Part shown: in pieces, positions 1-9,208 of the stretch
Numbering within the stretch: the first letter of the stretch is position 1
How the letters are laid out: each line of letters starts with the position of its first letter
Assembly (NCBI GenBank): GCA_905202125.1
Contig: CAJKQX010000026.1
Location: 1-28,848 of the forward strand
Source of the DNA: an uncultured Prevotella sp.
GTDB taxonomy: Bacteria; Bacteroidota; Bacteroidia; Bacteroidales; Bacteroidaceae
Direction of reading: 5' to 3'
DNA: 28,848 bases
The notes under the pieces: generated by a model
Databases searched by the model: none
The model's input: the letters and a program-made list of their open reading frames with translations, nothing else
What the model was told of the DNA's origin: nothing
Made by a program: the position numbers and the translations under genes

Positions 1-61
1 CAAGAGCAATTAACCTACGCTCATTTCCAATAAATTACACTCTTTTCGTAACTTCGAGTTG

Positions 62-69
62 CAAAGATA
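62..69 (-). promoter_or_regulatory. Candidate leftward -7 promoter element
   Basis: The minus strand reads TATCTTTG, matching the Bacteroidetes TAnnTTTG -7 box. I do not see a convincing -33 TTTG at the expected distance. It would drive a gene to the left of the window, which cannot be checked here. Confidence 0.3.
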
Positions 70-180
70 CGAATTTAAATTCTATTTGCGACTTTTTCGC
101 GTTGTAATATACCTTTCTTAAATAAAGTTTAAACAAAAACGACATTTTTGTAAATCAATATGTTATAAAAATTTAAAATC

Positions 181-222
181 CGTATCAGTTCGTACCAGTA
201 TACGATTAAGTTTGTATATTTG
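181..222 (+). promoter_or_regulatory. Candidate promoter and operator of the GH51-GH127 operon
   Basis: TATATTTG at 215-222 fits the Bacteroidetes -7 consensus TAnnTTTG and lies about 50 bp before the likely start codon at 272. The -33 element is poor (TTCG at 189-192). Two adjacent 10-bp direct repeats, CGTATCAGTT at 181-190 and CGTACCAGTA at 191-200 (8 of 10 identical), cover the -33 position. A weak -33 box overlapped by direct repeats is what one expects of an activator-dependent promoter. The activator itself is not in the window. Confidence 0.45.
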
Positions 223-262
223 CAACCGAAACAAGACGAAATATTAACCATTCGATATAAAT

Positions 263-3211
263 ATGATTTGTATGAAGAAAACAACCCTCGTTGGCGTAGC
301 CTGTGCCGTTGCTGTTGCAGCGTCGGCACAGACTCGTTTCAATATCGATGCTGCCAGCATCAAGGCCCATATCCCTTCGTTGATATACGGTTCGGGTATG
401 GAAGATGTGAATCATGAGATTTACGGAGGTCTTTACGATCAGCGCATTTTCGGTGAGAGTATGGAAGAACCGGCTACATCTGCCGTCAAAGGTTTCCTGC
501 AGTATGATAGCCCGTGGGCCATCAACGATGATGTTCTTGAATTGCATACCGGCGGACATGGCAAGATAGTATGCCAGAATCCGTATCTGCAGAAGGGCAC
601 AGTCAGTGTCGACGTGCGCGTGGATGGCAGTCAGGCCATATCCGGACTTATCTTCAATGTGTCCGAGGCCGGAGCAGGTGCCGATGCCTTCATTGGTTAT
701 GAGGTCAGTCTCGATGCCGCCAAGAAAGTGCTGGTGGTAGGTCGTCACCGCCACAACTGGAGCAAGATCACGGAGGTGCCCGTCGAGTTCGAGACGAAAG
801 AGTGGAACACCATGCGCGTGGATTTCGAGGGAGGCAAGGCTTCAATCTATATCAATGACAACAAGCTCTATGACCTCAACGACACAGCCGAGCCCATCTC
901 CGGTGGTCTCGTAGGCTTGCGCAGTTACGGCGGATCGGCCGCATACCGCAACCTTACCATTGACGGCGCGCCCGTATCGTTCACCGCCGAGGCCACCGAT
1001 GCCCGCGGCTTCCGCCAGTATGACGACAAGTGGGCCGTATCAGCAGGCGTTCTCTCGACTCAGGCCACACATTGCGCCAAGATTGTGCATGTGGGCAAGG
1101 ACTTGTCGCAGGGCTCGGCCGAGGTGGAGATGCGTATCGACGGCGACCGTTCGATATCCGGATTCATCATCGACGTGACCGAGGCGGCCAACGGCGACGA
1201 CAATTTCCGTGGCTATGAGATAGCCGTCAACTCCTCTTCGCGCGTACTTGTTGTAGGCAAGCACGAGCACGATTGGCAGCCCATAGCCAACGTCCCCGTG
1301 GACATCAATCCCCGTGAATGGAACACCTTGCACGTGGATTTCGACGGCGACTCGTTCATAGTGAAAATCAATAATGACGAAGTTTATACATATAAAGATG
1401 AGAATCAGCCCCTCATGCAGGGCAAGATAGGTATGCGTACGTTTGACGGACCGGTCAGTTTCCGCAACCTTAAAATCAACGACAACGCCGTGGCTCTCGA
1501 GACCATGCCTGTCGGAGTGAGCGGAATGTGGGACGCCGTGGGCAACGGCACATACGCACATACCAATATCGGTGCCGCTCACGGCAGCTATGCACAGAAG
1601 ATAGAAGGCGCGCAGGGCGACGGCATCTGCAATTTCGGACTCAACAAGTGGGGCATCGGCGTGAAGGAAGGACAGCAGATGCAGGGATATGTATATCTCA
1701 AGGGTACTGCCGCCGGAGCTTACGTGGCATTGCAGAGTGCCGATGGCAGCGTGGAGTATGCCCGCCATAACATCACAGGCATCAGCTCCGAGTGGAACAA
1801 GTATGAGTTCACGCTCACCCCGTCGGCCACCGATACCGGCGCGCGCTTTGTCGTGGCTCTCGATGCCGAAGGCACATTGTGGGCCGACATGGCCATGCTC
1901 CACACCGAGAACTATCCATACCGCAAGGATATCACCGACGCTTTCCTCAAGGAGAACCTCACTTTCCTGCGCTATGGCGGTACGATGATCAACGCTGCCG
2001 AGTACATGACCGGCAACATGCTCGGCGATGCCGACAAGCGTCCTCCGTACACAGGCCATTGGTACACATACAGCACCAACGGATTCGGAATCAAGGAGTT
2101 TGTCGAGTTCGCACGTCTCATAGGTACCGAACCTACGTTCAGCATCAACATCGAGGACAATCCCGACGATGTGCTCAAGATGCTCAAAGCCATAGAGAAG
2201 CACAATCTGGCTTACATCGAGATTGGCAACGAGGAGAATATCGGCGACGACTCGAAGGCCGCATACGAACATTATGTGGAGCGCTTTCTTACCCTCTACA
2301 ACGCCATTCATCCCGTATATCCCGACCTTCAGTTCATCAACGCCGCATGGTGGCGCTCGGACAAGCTCGACATCATGGAGTATGTCTTCAAGAGTCTTGA
2401 CGGCAAGTCCACCCTCTGGGATTATCATCCCTGGACCGAAGAGGTGGCTCAGGCCCGTCAGGTGGAGACCGATCTCAACAATATGAAGAACCTCTTCCTC
2501 AAGTGGAATCCCGATACCGACATGCGTGTCGCCATACTCGAGGAGAACGGCAATACCCACGACATGCACCGTGCGCTCGCTCACGCCGTCGTGCTCAACG
2601 TTGTGAGAAAGATGGATGGCTTTGTCCAGCTTGATAGTCCGGCCAACGCCCTCCAACCTTATCTGCAGAACGACAACGGATGGGATCAGGGACAGATCTT
2701 CTTCAACAGTTCCGAGGTGTGGTGTCAGCCGCCTTACTACGTGCAGCAGGTAGAGGCCGCCCATCATCAGCCGTTGCTTGTCAACCATACATGCAGCAAC
2801 CGCAACCTCAATATCACCGCCACCGCCAATGAGGACGGCACGGTAGTAGTGGCTCATGTGGTCAACTCCGCCGGTTCTACACAACGCGTGAAGCTCTCGC
2901 TCACCAATGCTTCAGTGATCTCTGCCAAGATGATCACCGTCAGCGGCGACCTCGGCGACCGCAACACTCCGCAGGATCCCGAGCACATCGTGCCGCAGGA
3001 GTCGAAGATAGAGGGCGACGTGATATCGTTACCGCCCCACAGCTACAACATGATTGAAATCCATTCCACCGTTCCCACAGGCATCGCCGGTGTGAAGGAC
3101 GGTGCCTCCAACGATGCCGAAGAGACTTATTACAGTCTCTCCGGTATCAAGACCAAGTCTCCCCGCAACGGCATCTACATCCGCGAGAACGGCGAGAAGG
3201 TGGTAATGTAA
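263..3211 (+). CDS. Secreted GH51 alpha-L-arabinofuranosidase with two extra lectin-like modules
   Basis: Probably releases terminal alpha-L-arabinofuranose from arabinan, arabinoxylan or similar glycans outside the cytoplasm. The start at residue 4 (base 272, MKKTTLV) gives a cleaner signal peptide, ending near SAQ. Residues 40-70 carry the GH51 N-terminal block (GGLYDQRIFGESMEEP). Two concanavalin-like modules follow at about 75-235 and 248-407. They are clearly duplicates: both contain a VLVVG-(R/K)-H-x-H-x-W block and a WNT-x-(R/H)-VDF block. The catalytic barrel runs from about 560 to 800, with acid/base E657 in GNEEN and the nucleophile probably E760 or E761 in ILEENGN. A beta-sandwich follows, and residues 957-982 form a short tail (YYSLSG...GIYIRENGEKVVM) like those of the next two genes. 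GH127 begins 38 bases downstream, so the two are likely co-transcribed. The family is secure; the exact substrate is inferred. Confidence 0.93.
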   Translation: MICMKKTTLVGVACAVAVAASAQTRFNIDAASIKAHIPSLIYGSGMEDVNHEIYGGLYDQRIFGESMEEPATSAVKGFLQYDSPWAINDDVLELHTGGHGKIVCQNPYLQKGTVSVDVRVDGSQAISGLIFNVSEAGAGADAFIGYEVSLDAAKKVLVVGRHRHNWSKITEVPVEFETKEWNTMRVDFEGGKASIYINDNKLYDLNDTAEPISGGLVGLRSYGGSAAYRNLTIDGAPVSFTAEATDARGFRQYDDKWAVSAGVLSTQATHCAKIVHVGKDLSQGSAEVEMRIDGDRSISGFIIDVTEAANGDDNFRGYEIAVNSSSRVLVVGKHEHDWQPIANVPVDINPREWNTLHVDFDGDSFIVKINNDEVYTYKDENQPLMQGKIGMRTFDGPVSFRNLKINDNAVALETMPVGVSGMWDAVGNGTYAHTNIGAAHGSYAQKIEGAQGDGICNFGLNKWGIGVKEGQQMQGYVYLKGTAAGAYVALQSADGSVEYARHNITGISSEWNKYEFTLTPSATDTGARFVVALDAEGTLWADMAMLHTENYPYRKDITDAFLKENLTFLRYGGTMINAAEYMTGNMLGDADKRPPYTGHWYTYSTNGFGIKEFVEFARLIGTEPTFSINIEDNPDDVLKMLKAIEKHNLAYIEIGNEENIGDDSKAAYEHYVERFLTLYNAIHPVYPDLQFINAAWWRSDKLDIMEYVFKSLDGKSTLWDYHPWTEEVAQARQVETDLNNMKNLFLKWNPDTDMRVAILEENGNTHDMHRALAHAVVLNVVRKMDGFVQLDSPANALQPYLQNDNGWDQGQIFFNSSEVWCQPPYYVQQVEAAHHQPLLVNHTCSNRNLNITATANEDGTVVVAHVVNSAGSTQRVKLSLTNASVISAKMITVSGDLGDRNTPQDPEHIVPQESKIEGDVISLPPHSYNMIEIHSTVPTGIAGVKDGASNDAEETYYSLSGIKTKSPRNGIYIRENGEKVVM

Positions 3212-3249
3212 GACCGTAAAATTTGTTTTATTCTGATAATATTGATTAA

Positions 3250-6201
3250 ATGAAACGATTTGTATTCTTCATTGCTATGATGTCCTGCCTCACAAGCCTG
3301 TGGGCTAAGGATGTGCAGGACATCAAGCAGGTTTCGTTCACAAAAGTTCATGTCAACGACCAGTTCTGGCGTCAGCGTCTCGACGTGCTTCAGAAACGCA
3401 CCATACGCTATGCGTTTCAGAAGTGTACTGACGCCGGTCAGATAGAGAATTTCCGCCTTGCCGGACAGATTCTCTCGGGCGAGGTGAAAAAGGGCGACGT
3501 GCGTTATCAGTCGGGTACCACCTACGATGACGCCGAGGTTTATAAGGTCATCGAGGGCGCGTCCTATCTGCTCAACGTGCAGCGCGACGAGGAACTTGAG
3601 CAGTATGTCGACAATGTCATCGACATAGTATGTTCGGCTCAGGAGCCCGACGGCTATCTCTTCACCAACTGGACCATCGGCAATCCCTTGCACGAGTGGA
3701 TGGGTGGCCACAAGTGGAAGAACGACTGGAACCTCAGCCATGAGACATTCGACATGGGCGAGCTTATCGAGGCCGGCGTGGCTTACTATCAGGCCACCGG
3801 CAAGGACAAACTGCTCAATGCCGCCAAACGTGCCGCCGACCTCATCTGCGAGGTGTTCAACAAGGACGGCATCACCGAGGCTCCCGGCCACGCCGTCATA
3901 GAGATGGCCCTCGTGCGTCTTTACGAGGTGACCGGCGACAAGAAATACCTGGACGAGTGCAAGTTCTTCCTCGACTGCCGCGGTTCGCGCACGTTCGATC
4001 CCACATCGCTCGACCTGCGTGCCAACGGTAAGTACTGGCAGAACCATCTGCCCGCCATCGAGCAGCGCGAGGCCGTGGGCCACGCCGTACGCGCCATGTA
4101 TTTCTATTCGGGAATGGCCGACTGGGCCCGTTACACGGGTGATGAGGACTATCGCACGGCCATCGATGCCATCTACGAGAGCATCGTAAGCAAGAAACTC
4201 TATATTACCGGCGGACTTGGTGCGCGCGATGAGAACGAGGCTTTCGGCGTGGACTACGAGTTGCCCAACGCCTCGGCCTATTGCGAGACATGCGCCTCGG
4301 TGGCCGGATGTATGTTCGGTCTGCGTATGTTCCGTATGTACGGCGAATCCAAATATTTTGATTTCGTGGAGCGTCTGCTCTACAACAACGTGCTCGACGG
4401 ACTGTCTATCACAGGCGACCGTTTCTTCTATCCCAACCGCTTGGAGACAAGCAGCCGCGGACAGGAGCGTAGCGAGTGGTTCGGCACATCATGCTGTCCC
4501 ACCAACCTCTCCCGTTTCATTCCCTCGGTGCCGGGATATGTCTACGCCACACAGGGCAACACGCTTTATGTGAACCTCTTCATCGGTTCGGAAAGCGAGA
4601 TAGCGCTCGACAACGGTAACCTCACACTCACCCAGACCACCAACTATCCGTGGGAGGGACGCGTGGAATTCACGCTCGATGAGACCACCACATCTCAGTT
4701 CGAGATGAAGATGCGCATACCGGGATGGGCCATGGGCCGTCCGGTAGATTCCGACCTTTACACATACGTCAACGCATCGACCGAAAAACCCGAGATCACC
4801 GTCAACGGTGCCGCTCTCAACTATGAGATTGTAGACGGCTATGCCATCATCAACCGCGAGTGGGCCGCCGGCGACAAGATAGTAGTCAATTTCCCGATGG
4901 ATGTGCATCAGGTCAAGTCGCACGACTTGCTCGTTTCCAACAACGGACTGTTCGCCATCGAGCGCGGACCGCTGGTCTACTGTGCCGAGTTTGCCGACAA
5001 TGACGGTGCCGTGAGCAATCTTGCCGTACCGCAGGGTGCATCGTTCACTGTTGACACTCCTGTGCAGAGTCTCTTCACCGATTTCCGTTCCATCCAGGCA
5101 CAGGGCATCCGCCTCGTCACAACCAAAGATGAAACGACCATAGAGGATGAAGCTGTCAATTTCATACCTTATTTCGCCCGTTCATATCATGGCAATGGCG
5201 AGATGAAGATATGGATGCCCACCGATTTCGATGCTATTCTTGCCGACCAGCAGTCCATAGACCGCGTCATCGTCTGCGACGACGAGTCGGAAGCCGCACA
5301 CAATCTGCAAGGTTCCAACATGAATTTCGACAAGAACGTGGGATGGCGGGATGCTTACAACGGATGGATATCTTACACATTGCAGGTGGATCCCAACCAT
5401 CCCTGCGAACTGGTGCTCAAGCACTGGGGTGGTGACGGCGGCCGACGCGAGTTTGATATCTATTGCGACGGACGCAAGTTCTCCTACGACCACGTGGACA
5501 ATTTCGCCGCAAATCAGTATTACGAGATGCATCACCCCATACCTTTCCACATGACCAAAGGCAAGACCTCTGTGACATTCAAGATGCAGGCTCTCCAGGA
5601 CAACACCGTGGGCGGAGTATACGGTGTGCGCACCATCCGCACCAGAGAGGTGGAGGAGGGTGCCGCCATCGAGGACTATTTCCTGCCCGCAGGCACCAAC
5701 AAGGCGCTGCACAACTATCAGAGCAACGGCGGCTCGGGCACATATCGCGGCCGCACATGGGTAGATGGTCATGGTCTCGACGCCATCAGCTTCGACATGG
5801 CGGTCAACGGCACCGGAGCCAACTCCATCATGTTCCTCTACTGGGGCGGCGAGTGGGACCTGCGCGCCTTCGACATCATCGTGGACGATGAGAAGATAGG
5901 CAGCGAGCAGCTCATGATGAATACTCCGGGACGTGTCTTCTTCCGCTCGTATAAGATTCCCGAATCGCTCACAGCCGGTAAGGACAAGGTACACGTGAAG
6001 CTGTCGTCGCCCGAAGGCACAAAGGTGGGTGGATTCTACATGGTTTACACCTATTCCATGCCATCGACCAACGGCATCTCCAATGTCGAAAACGAAACTC
6101 CCGACCCCGATGCTCCGCGCTACAACCTCTGCGGACAGCGTGTGTCCAAAGATTACAAGGGCATCGTGGTGTCAGCCGGACGTAAATTTGTTTCAAAATA
6201 G
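3250..6201 (+). CDS. Secreted GH127 (DUF1680) beta-L-arabinofuranosidase
   Basis: Expected to hydrolyse beta-L-arabinofuranosyl linkages with a cysteine nucleophile held by zinc, as in the HypBA1 family. A signal peptide ends near LWAK (residues 17-20). The catalytic (alpha/alpha)6 domain covers about 28-440. The zinc and active-site set is visible: E346 and C348 in YCETCAS, and C415-C416 in TSCCPTN, with C415 as the likely nucleophile. A beta-sandwich follows (about 440-640, ERGPLVYC at 571-578). Two tandem C-terminal modules, about 670-797 and 807-940, share an HWGG/YWGG-x-FDI block and a VGG-(V/F)-Y block, and resemble the DUF6805-type extension. The last 30 residues (YNLCGQRV...SAGRKFVSK) form the tail shared with both neighbours. 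At 983 residues it is longer than a minimal GH127 enzyme because of the added modules. It has no promoter of its own that I can see. Confidence 0.93.
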   Translation: MKRFVFFIAMMSCLTSLWAKDVQDIKQVSFTKVHVNDQFWRQRLDVLQKRTIRYAFQKCTDAGQIENFRLAGQILSGEVKKGDVRYQSGTTYDDAEVYKVIEGASYLLNVQRDEELEQYVDNVIDIVCSAQEPDGYLFTNWTIGNPLHEWMGGHKWKNDWNLSHETFDMGELIEAGVAYYQATGKDKLLNAAKRAADLICEVFNKDGITEAPGHAVIEMALVRLYEVTGDKKYLDECKFFLDCRGSRTFDPTSLDLRANGKYWQNHLPAIEQREAVGHAVRAMYFYSGMADWARYTGDEDYRTAIDAIYESIVSKKLYITGGLGARDENEAFGVDYELPNASAYCETCASVAGCMFGLRMFRMYGESKYFDFVERLLYNNVLDGLSITGDRFFYPNRLETSSRGQERSEWFGTSCCPTNLSRFIPSVPGYVYATQGNTLYVNLFIGSESEIALDNGNLTLTQTTNYPWEGRVEFTLDETTTSQFEMKMRIPGWAMGRPVDSDLYTYVNASTEKPEITVNGAALNYEIVDGYAIINREWAAGDKIVVNFPMDVHQVKSHDLLVSNNGLFAIERGPLVYCAEFADNDGAVSNLAVPQGASFTVDTPVQSLFTDFRSIQAQGIRLVTTKDETTIEDEAVNFIPYFARSYHGNGEMKIWMPTDFDAILADQQSIDRVIVCDDESEAAHNLQGSNMNFDKNVGWRDAYNGWISYTLQVDPNHPCELVLKHWGGDGGRREFDIYCDGRKFSYDHVDNFAANQYYEMHHPIPFHMTKGKTSVTFKMQALQDNTVGGVYGVRTIRTREVEEGAAIEDYFLPAGTNKALHNYQSNGGSGTYRGRTWVDGHGLDAISFDMAVNGTGANSIMFLYWGGEWDLRAFDIIVDDEKIGSEQLMMNTPGRVFFRSYKIPESLTAGKDKVHVKLSSPEGTKVGGFYMVYTYSMPSTNGISNVENETPDPDAPRYNLCGQRVSKDYKGIVVSAGRKFVSK

Positions 6202-6227
6202 ATCAGCACTAAAAGAATACATGCGTG

Positions 6228-6260
6228 GGCTGTGTCGTAACCTGTCGTTACGGCACGGCC
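6228..6260 (+). other. Intercistronic RNA hairpin after GH127
   Basis: Arms 6228-6241 and 6247-6260 pair over 14 positions, two of them G-U in RNA, around a 5-base loop. No T-run follows, so it is not a standard intrinsic terminator. It may instead protect the 3' end of the GH51-GH127 message or set a different level for the gene at 6320. Confidence 0.6.
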
Positions 6261-6319
6261 TGTCAAAGTTAATTTATTGATAAATTTTTTAGTATTAACC
6301 AAACCAAACCAAAGTAAAA

Positions 6320-9178
6320 ATGAAAAAACTATTACTCGTGTGGGGTATTACCCTGCTTGGTGGAGCTGGCGCTTGGGCACAATCGCCTTACAAGGGAACG
6401 ACAGTTCCTGCGACAATCGGAGCCTCGGCCGACGTTTATCTTTACAACGTGGGTACGGGCAAGTGGTTGCAGAACAATGATGACAACAACGACACATCTT
6501 ATGATGGTGGTATGTGGACAACACGTGGCGAACTGGGCAAACGCGGTTTCGACGTGAAGCTCACATGTCTTGACGAGCAGCCGGACGGAAACGGATACCA
6601 GATTGATCCCAAGTTCGGTCACAACCACAGCATGAACGTCAGCAACTTATACCTCGATACCGGCGAGGGCTTGAGCACATGGTATTTCGAGCCCGCCGAC
6701 GATGCTGAAGGTGTGGAAAACGCTTACCGTATCTGCGGTTTGTCGGGTGTCAACTATTATTATCTCGGTGGCGACGAGAAAGGTTGGCTCGTCAAGAACG
6801 AAGATCCCGAAGCTCTCGCTCACGACATCTGGCAGGTAGTCACCAAAGAGGAGCGTCTGCAGTACATGATCGACAATGCCACTCCGGAGCACGGAATGGA
6901 TGCCACATGGCTCATCGGCGACCCGACATTCGCCCATGAGAACGAGCGTTTCAACCAGTGGTCGTGCAAGATGAGCCGTCCGGGTCCTGATGATATCGTA
7001 CATATCGGCGACTGGCTCGGTAAAGGCGGCGACCGCGACATCCACGCCAACCGCGTGTTGGAGTGCTGGAGCTCATGGACTCTCAGTGTGGAGCAGACCG
7101 TAAGAAATCTGCCTAACGGTACCTACAAACTCGGACTCCAGGGATTCTATCGTGAGGGTGCTGCCGAGAAACGCGAGTCTATGAGAGAGACCGATGAGTA
7201 CGCTTACAACATCTGGAGCGAAGGCCGCGAGCATCACTATGCCAAATATTATGCCAACGGTGTGCAGGCCGACCTGATGTCAATGTTTGCATGCGCTCAG
7301 GACACTAAAGAGGACCTCGGATTCTTCTTCAATGCCCTCATGATCGATGATCCTATGTATGGTGACGTGATGGAGAGCGGCAAGTGGGTGCCCAACTCGG
7401 GTGAGAGCGCATCGTATATATTCTTCCATCATCCCGACCTCTATCAGAACGAACCCATCACAACATCCGTTGCCGATGGTACACTCACCTTCGGTGTGAA
7501 GAAGGATGCCGGTGTCAACGACGACTGGACACTCATGGACAATTTCACTCTGACTTATTACGGTTCGAAGATAGACGTCAGCCTCGTTAAGCAAGGACTC
7601 GTGACAGCCATCGCAAATGCAGAGGCTCTCACGGAGCGTTCCACCAAAGCCCTCAACGATATGTATGCTGAGGCTCTTAAGAATGGTAAGGCCCTTGTTG
7701 AAAGCTCTGACGATGCAAATGCCATCGCTGCCGCTACTACAGCCATTAATGATGTGGTGGCTGCCATCAAGGCCACTTCTTACAATGCCGACCTGCTCAT
7801 CAAGACTGTTGCACTGTGCAAGAACGAGGGCATCACGGGCGACGATATGGACCTCGTGACTTATGCTTCAGAGTATGCCGACAATGCGAACGACGTGAAC
7901 CGTGCCCTCGATGGCGCACGTATGCTCCGTCGCCTCTTCCACGCCGACCGTCATGAGAACGTGTTCCCCGGCAATGAACCTGAGGCTGACAAGAACTATT
8001 ATCTCTACAACGTAGGTACCGGCCGCTTCTTCTGCGGTGGCGAGAGCTGGGGTACTCACGGTGCCATCGGTTTCCCGGGTGTATATGTCACTCTGCTGAA
8101 CAACCTCGATGGCTTCTGCATCGATACTCACATCCAGAACAACGGTGACGAACACTATCTCGACTACGACGGATGGTGCGACCGCAACCCGGGCAAGGAC
8201 CAGAAAGACTTCGCCTTCATCCCGCAGGGCAACGGCGTTTACTGCCTGCAGCGTACAAACATCTCTGATGAAGAGAAGGCAGCCGGCAAGTGGCTCCTCG
8301 GATGGCGTACTGACAACTACGATGCTGTTGACTCCAACAAGGAAGGATTCGACAATCCTTACAACCAGTGGATTCTCGTGACAAACGAGGACCGCGACGC
8401 TCTCCTCGAGAAAGCTTCTGAAGAGAATCCTGTTGACGCAACTTACAAAATCAAGATGCCGGGATTCAACAACCGCGAATACAGACTTTATGGCGGATGG
8501 GACAATCCTGATACCGGTGCCTGGACAACTCATATCGGTGGTGGCATCTTCGGATGGCACGGCGATACTCCTAACGGAATCTTCGACGGCTATGACAACG
8601 ACGAGGTACAGGTGGCTCAGACCATCACAGACCTCGCCCCGGGTTATTACATCCTCTCTGTGAAGGGTTACTATCGCGACTGCGCTCACGGTGATTATTA
8701 CAACAAACTCATGACCGGCGAATATGAGCCTCAGCCGCTCGCTTCTCTCAAGGCTACAACCACAGAGGGCGAATTCTCTACATTGCTCGTTAACATCGAG
8801 TCTGAAGTGAACAAGGCTCCCGGATTCGGTGAGTATATCGACGGCTTCGGCTGGATCACCAACCACCCGAACCACTCATCCGAGTATTTCCGTGCCGGTC
8901 TCTATCACAACCAGGTTCTGGTTAAGGTGGGCGAAGACGGTACCATGACCTTAGGCGTTTACAAACAAGGTGAGCGTCAGGGCGGCGACTGGGTATGCTT
9001 CGACGACTTCCGTCTGAAATATCTCGGCGAGAAGACTCCTACTTCTATCGAGGGCATCACAGACAATGAGACTGTCAACGACGGCAAGATCTACAACATC
9101 CAGGGTGTACAGGTGAAGGACGCTACTCAGCGTGGCATCTACATCAAGAACGGTAAGAAATTTGTTGTCAACAAGTAA
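6320..9178 (+). CDS. Secreted protein of unknown function with a large internal duplication
   Basis: I do not recognise a named family. The 952-residue protein has a signal peptide ending at WAQ (18-21). Two related halves are visible, about 38-417 and 558-905. Each opens with YLYNVGTG (40-47 and 561-568), continues with a linker of the type W-x-(V/L)-VT-x-E-x-R (171-179 and 684-692) and VDAT or MDAT (193-196, 705-708), then an LP-x-G-x-Y / LAPGYY turn followed by G-(F/Y)-YR. Each ends with a W-x-x-x-D-(N/D)-F-x-L-x-Y-x-G strand (403-415, 891-902). Between the halves lies a helical, alanine-rich stretch (about 418-500) resembling FIVAR-type helical repeats. The C-terminus (YNIQGVQV...GIYIKNGKKFVVNK) matches the tail of the two upstream enzymes. 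No catalytic motif is evident, so carbohydrate binding or surface display is a guess. It follows GH127 after 118 bases and may be co-transcribed with it. Confidence 0.85.
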   Translation: MKKLLLVWGITLLGGAGAWAQSPYKGTTVPATIGASADVYLYNVGTGKWLQNNDDNNDTSYDGGMWTTRGELGKRGFDVKLTCLDEQPDGNGYQIDPKFGHNHSMNVSNLYLDTGEGLSTWYFEPADDAEGVENAYRICGLSGVNYYYLGGDEKGWLVKNEDPEALAHDIWQVVTKEERLQYMIDNATPEHGMDATWLIGDPTFAHENERFNQWSCKMSRPGPDDIVHIGDWLGKGGDRDIHANRVLECWSSWTLSVEQTVRNLPNGTYKLGLQGFYREGAAEKRESMRETDEYAYNIWSEGREHHYAKYYANGVQADLMSMFACAQDTKEDLGFFFNALMIDDPMYGDVMESGKWVPNSGESASYIFFHHPDLYQNEPITTSVADGTLTFGVKKDAGVNDDWTLMDNFTLTYYGSKIDVSLVKQGLVTAIANAEALTERSTKALNDMYAEALKNGKALVESSDDANAIAAATTAINDVVAAIKATSYNADLLIKTVALCKNEGITGDDMDLVTYASEYADNANDVNRALDGARMLRRLFHADRHENVFPGNEPEADKNYYLYNVGTGRFFCGGESWGTHGAIGFPGVYVTLLNNLDGFCIDTHIQNNGDEHYLDYDGWCDRNPGKDQKDFAFIPQGNGVYCLQRTNISDEEKAAGKWLLGWRTDNYDAVDSNKEGFDNPYNQWILVTNEDRDALLEKASEENPVDATYKIKMPGFNNREYRLYGGWDNPDTGAWTTHIGGGIFGWHGDTPNGIFDGYDNDEVQVAQTITDLAPGYYILSVKGYYRDCAHGDYYNKLMTGEYEPQPLASLKATTTEGEFSTLLVNIESEVNKAPGFGEYIDGFGWITNHPNHSSEYFRAGLYHNQVLVKVGEDGTMTLGVYKQGERQGGDWVCFDDFRLKYLGEKTPTSIEGITDNETVNDGKIYNIQGVQVKDATQRGIYIKNGKKFVVNK

Positions 9179-9208
9179 TTCGCGACAATACAAATCCTTA
9201 ATATAATC

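Larger units (their letters stand above)
1..262. other. AT-rich upstream regulatory region, no gene seen
   Basis: No plausible coding sequence is visible here. The region is much richer in A and T than the genes that follow. It contains a match to the Bacteroidetes -7 box facing left (62-69, TATCTTTG on the minus strand), which suggests a divergent gene beyond the left edge. It also contains a short inverted repeat (ACAAAAA at 133-139, TTTTTGT at 145-151) and a pair of adjacent 10-bp direct repeats (181-190 and 191-200) just before the promoter of the first gene. Confidence 0.6.

Noticed and set aside
133..151. Inverted repeat ACAAAAA/TTTTTGT as a terminator or operator
   Set aside because: Only A-T pairs in a very AT-rich region, so chance is likely. 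Kept only as a note in the upstream region.
1040..2884. 614-residue open frame on the minus strand
   Set aside because: It lies wholly inside the GH51 gene, has no recognisable domain, and reflects codon bias of the real gene on the other strand.
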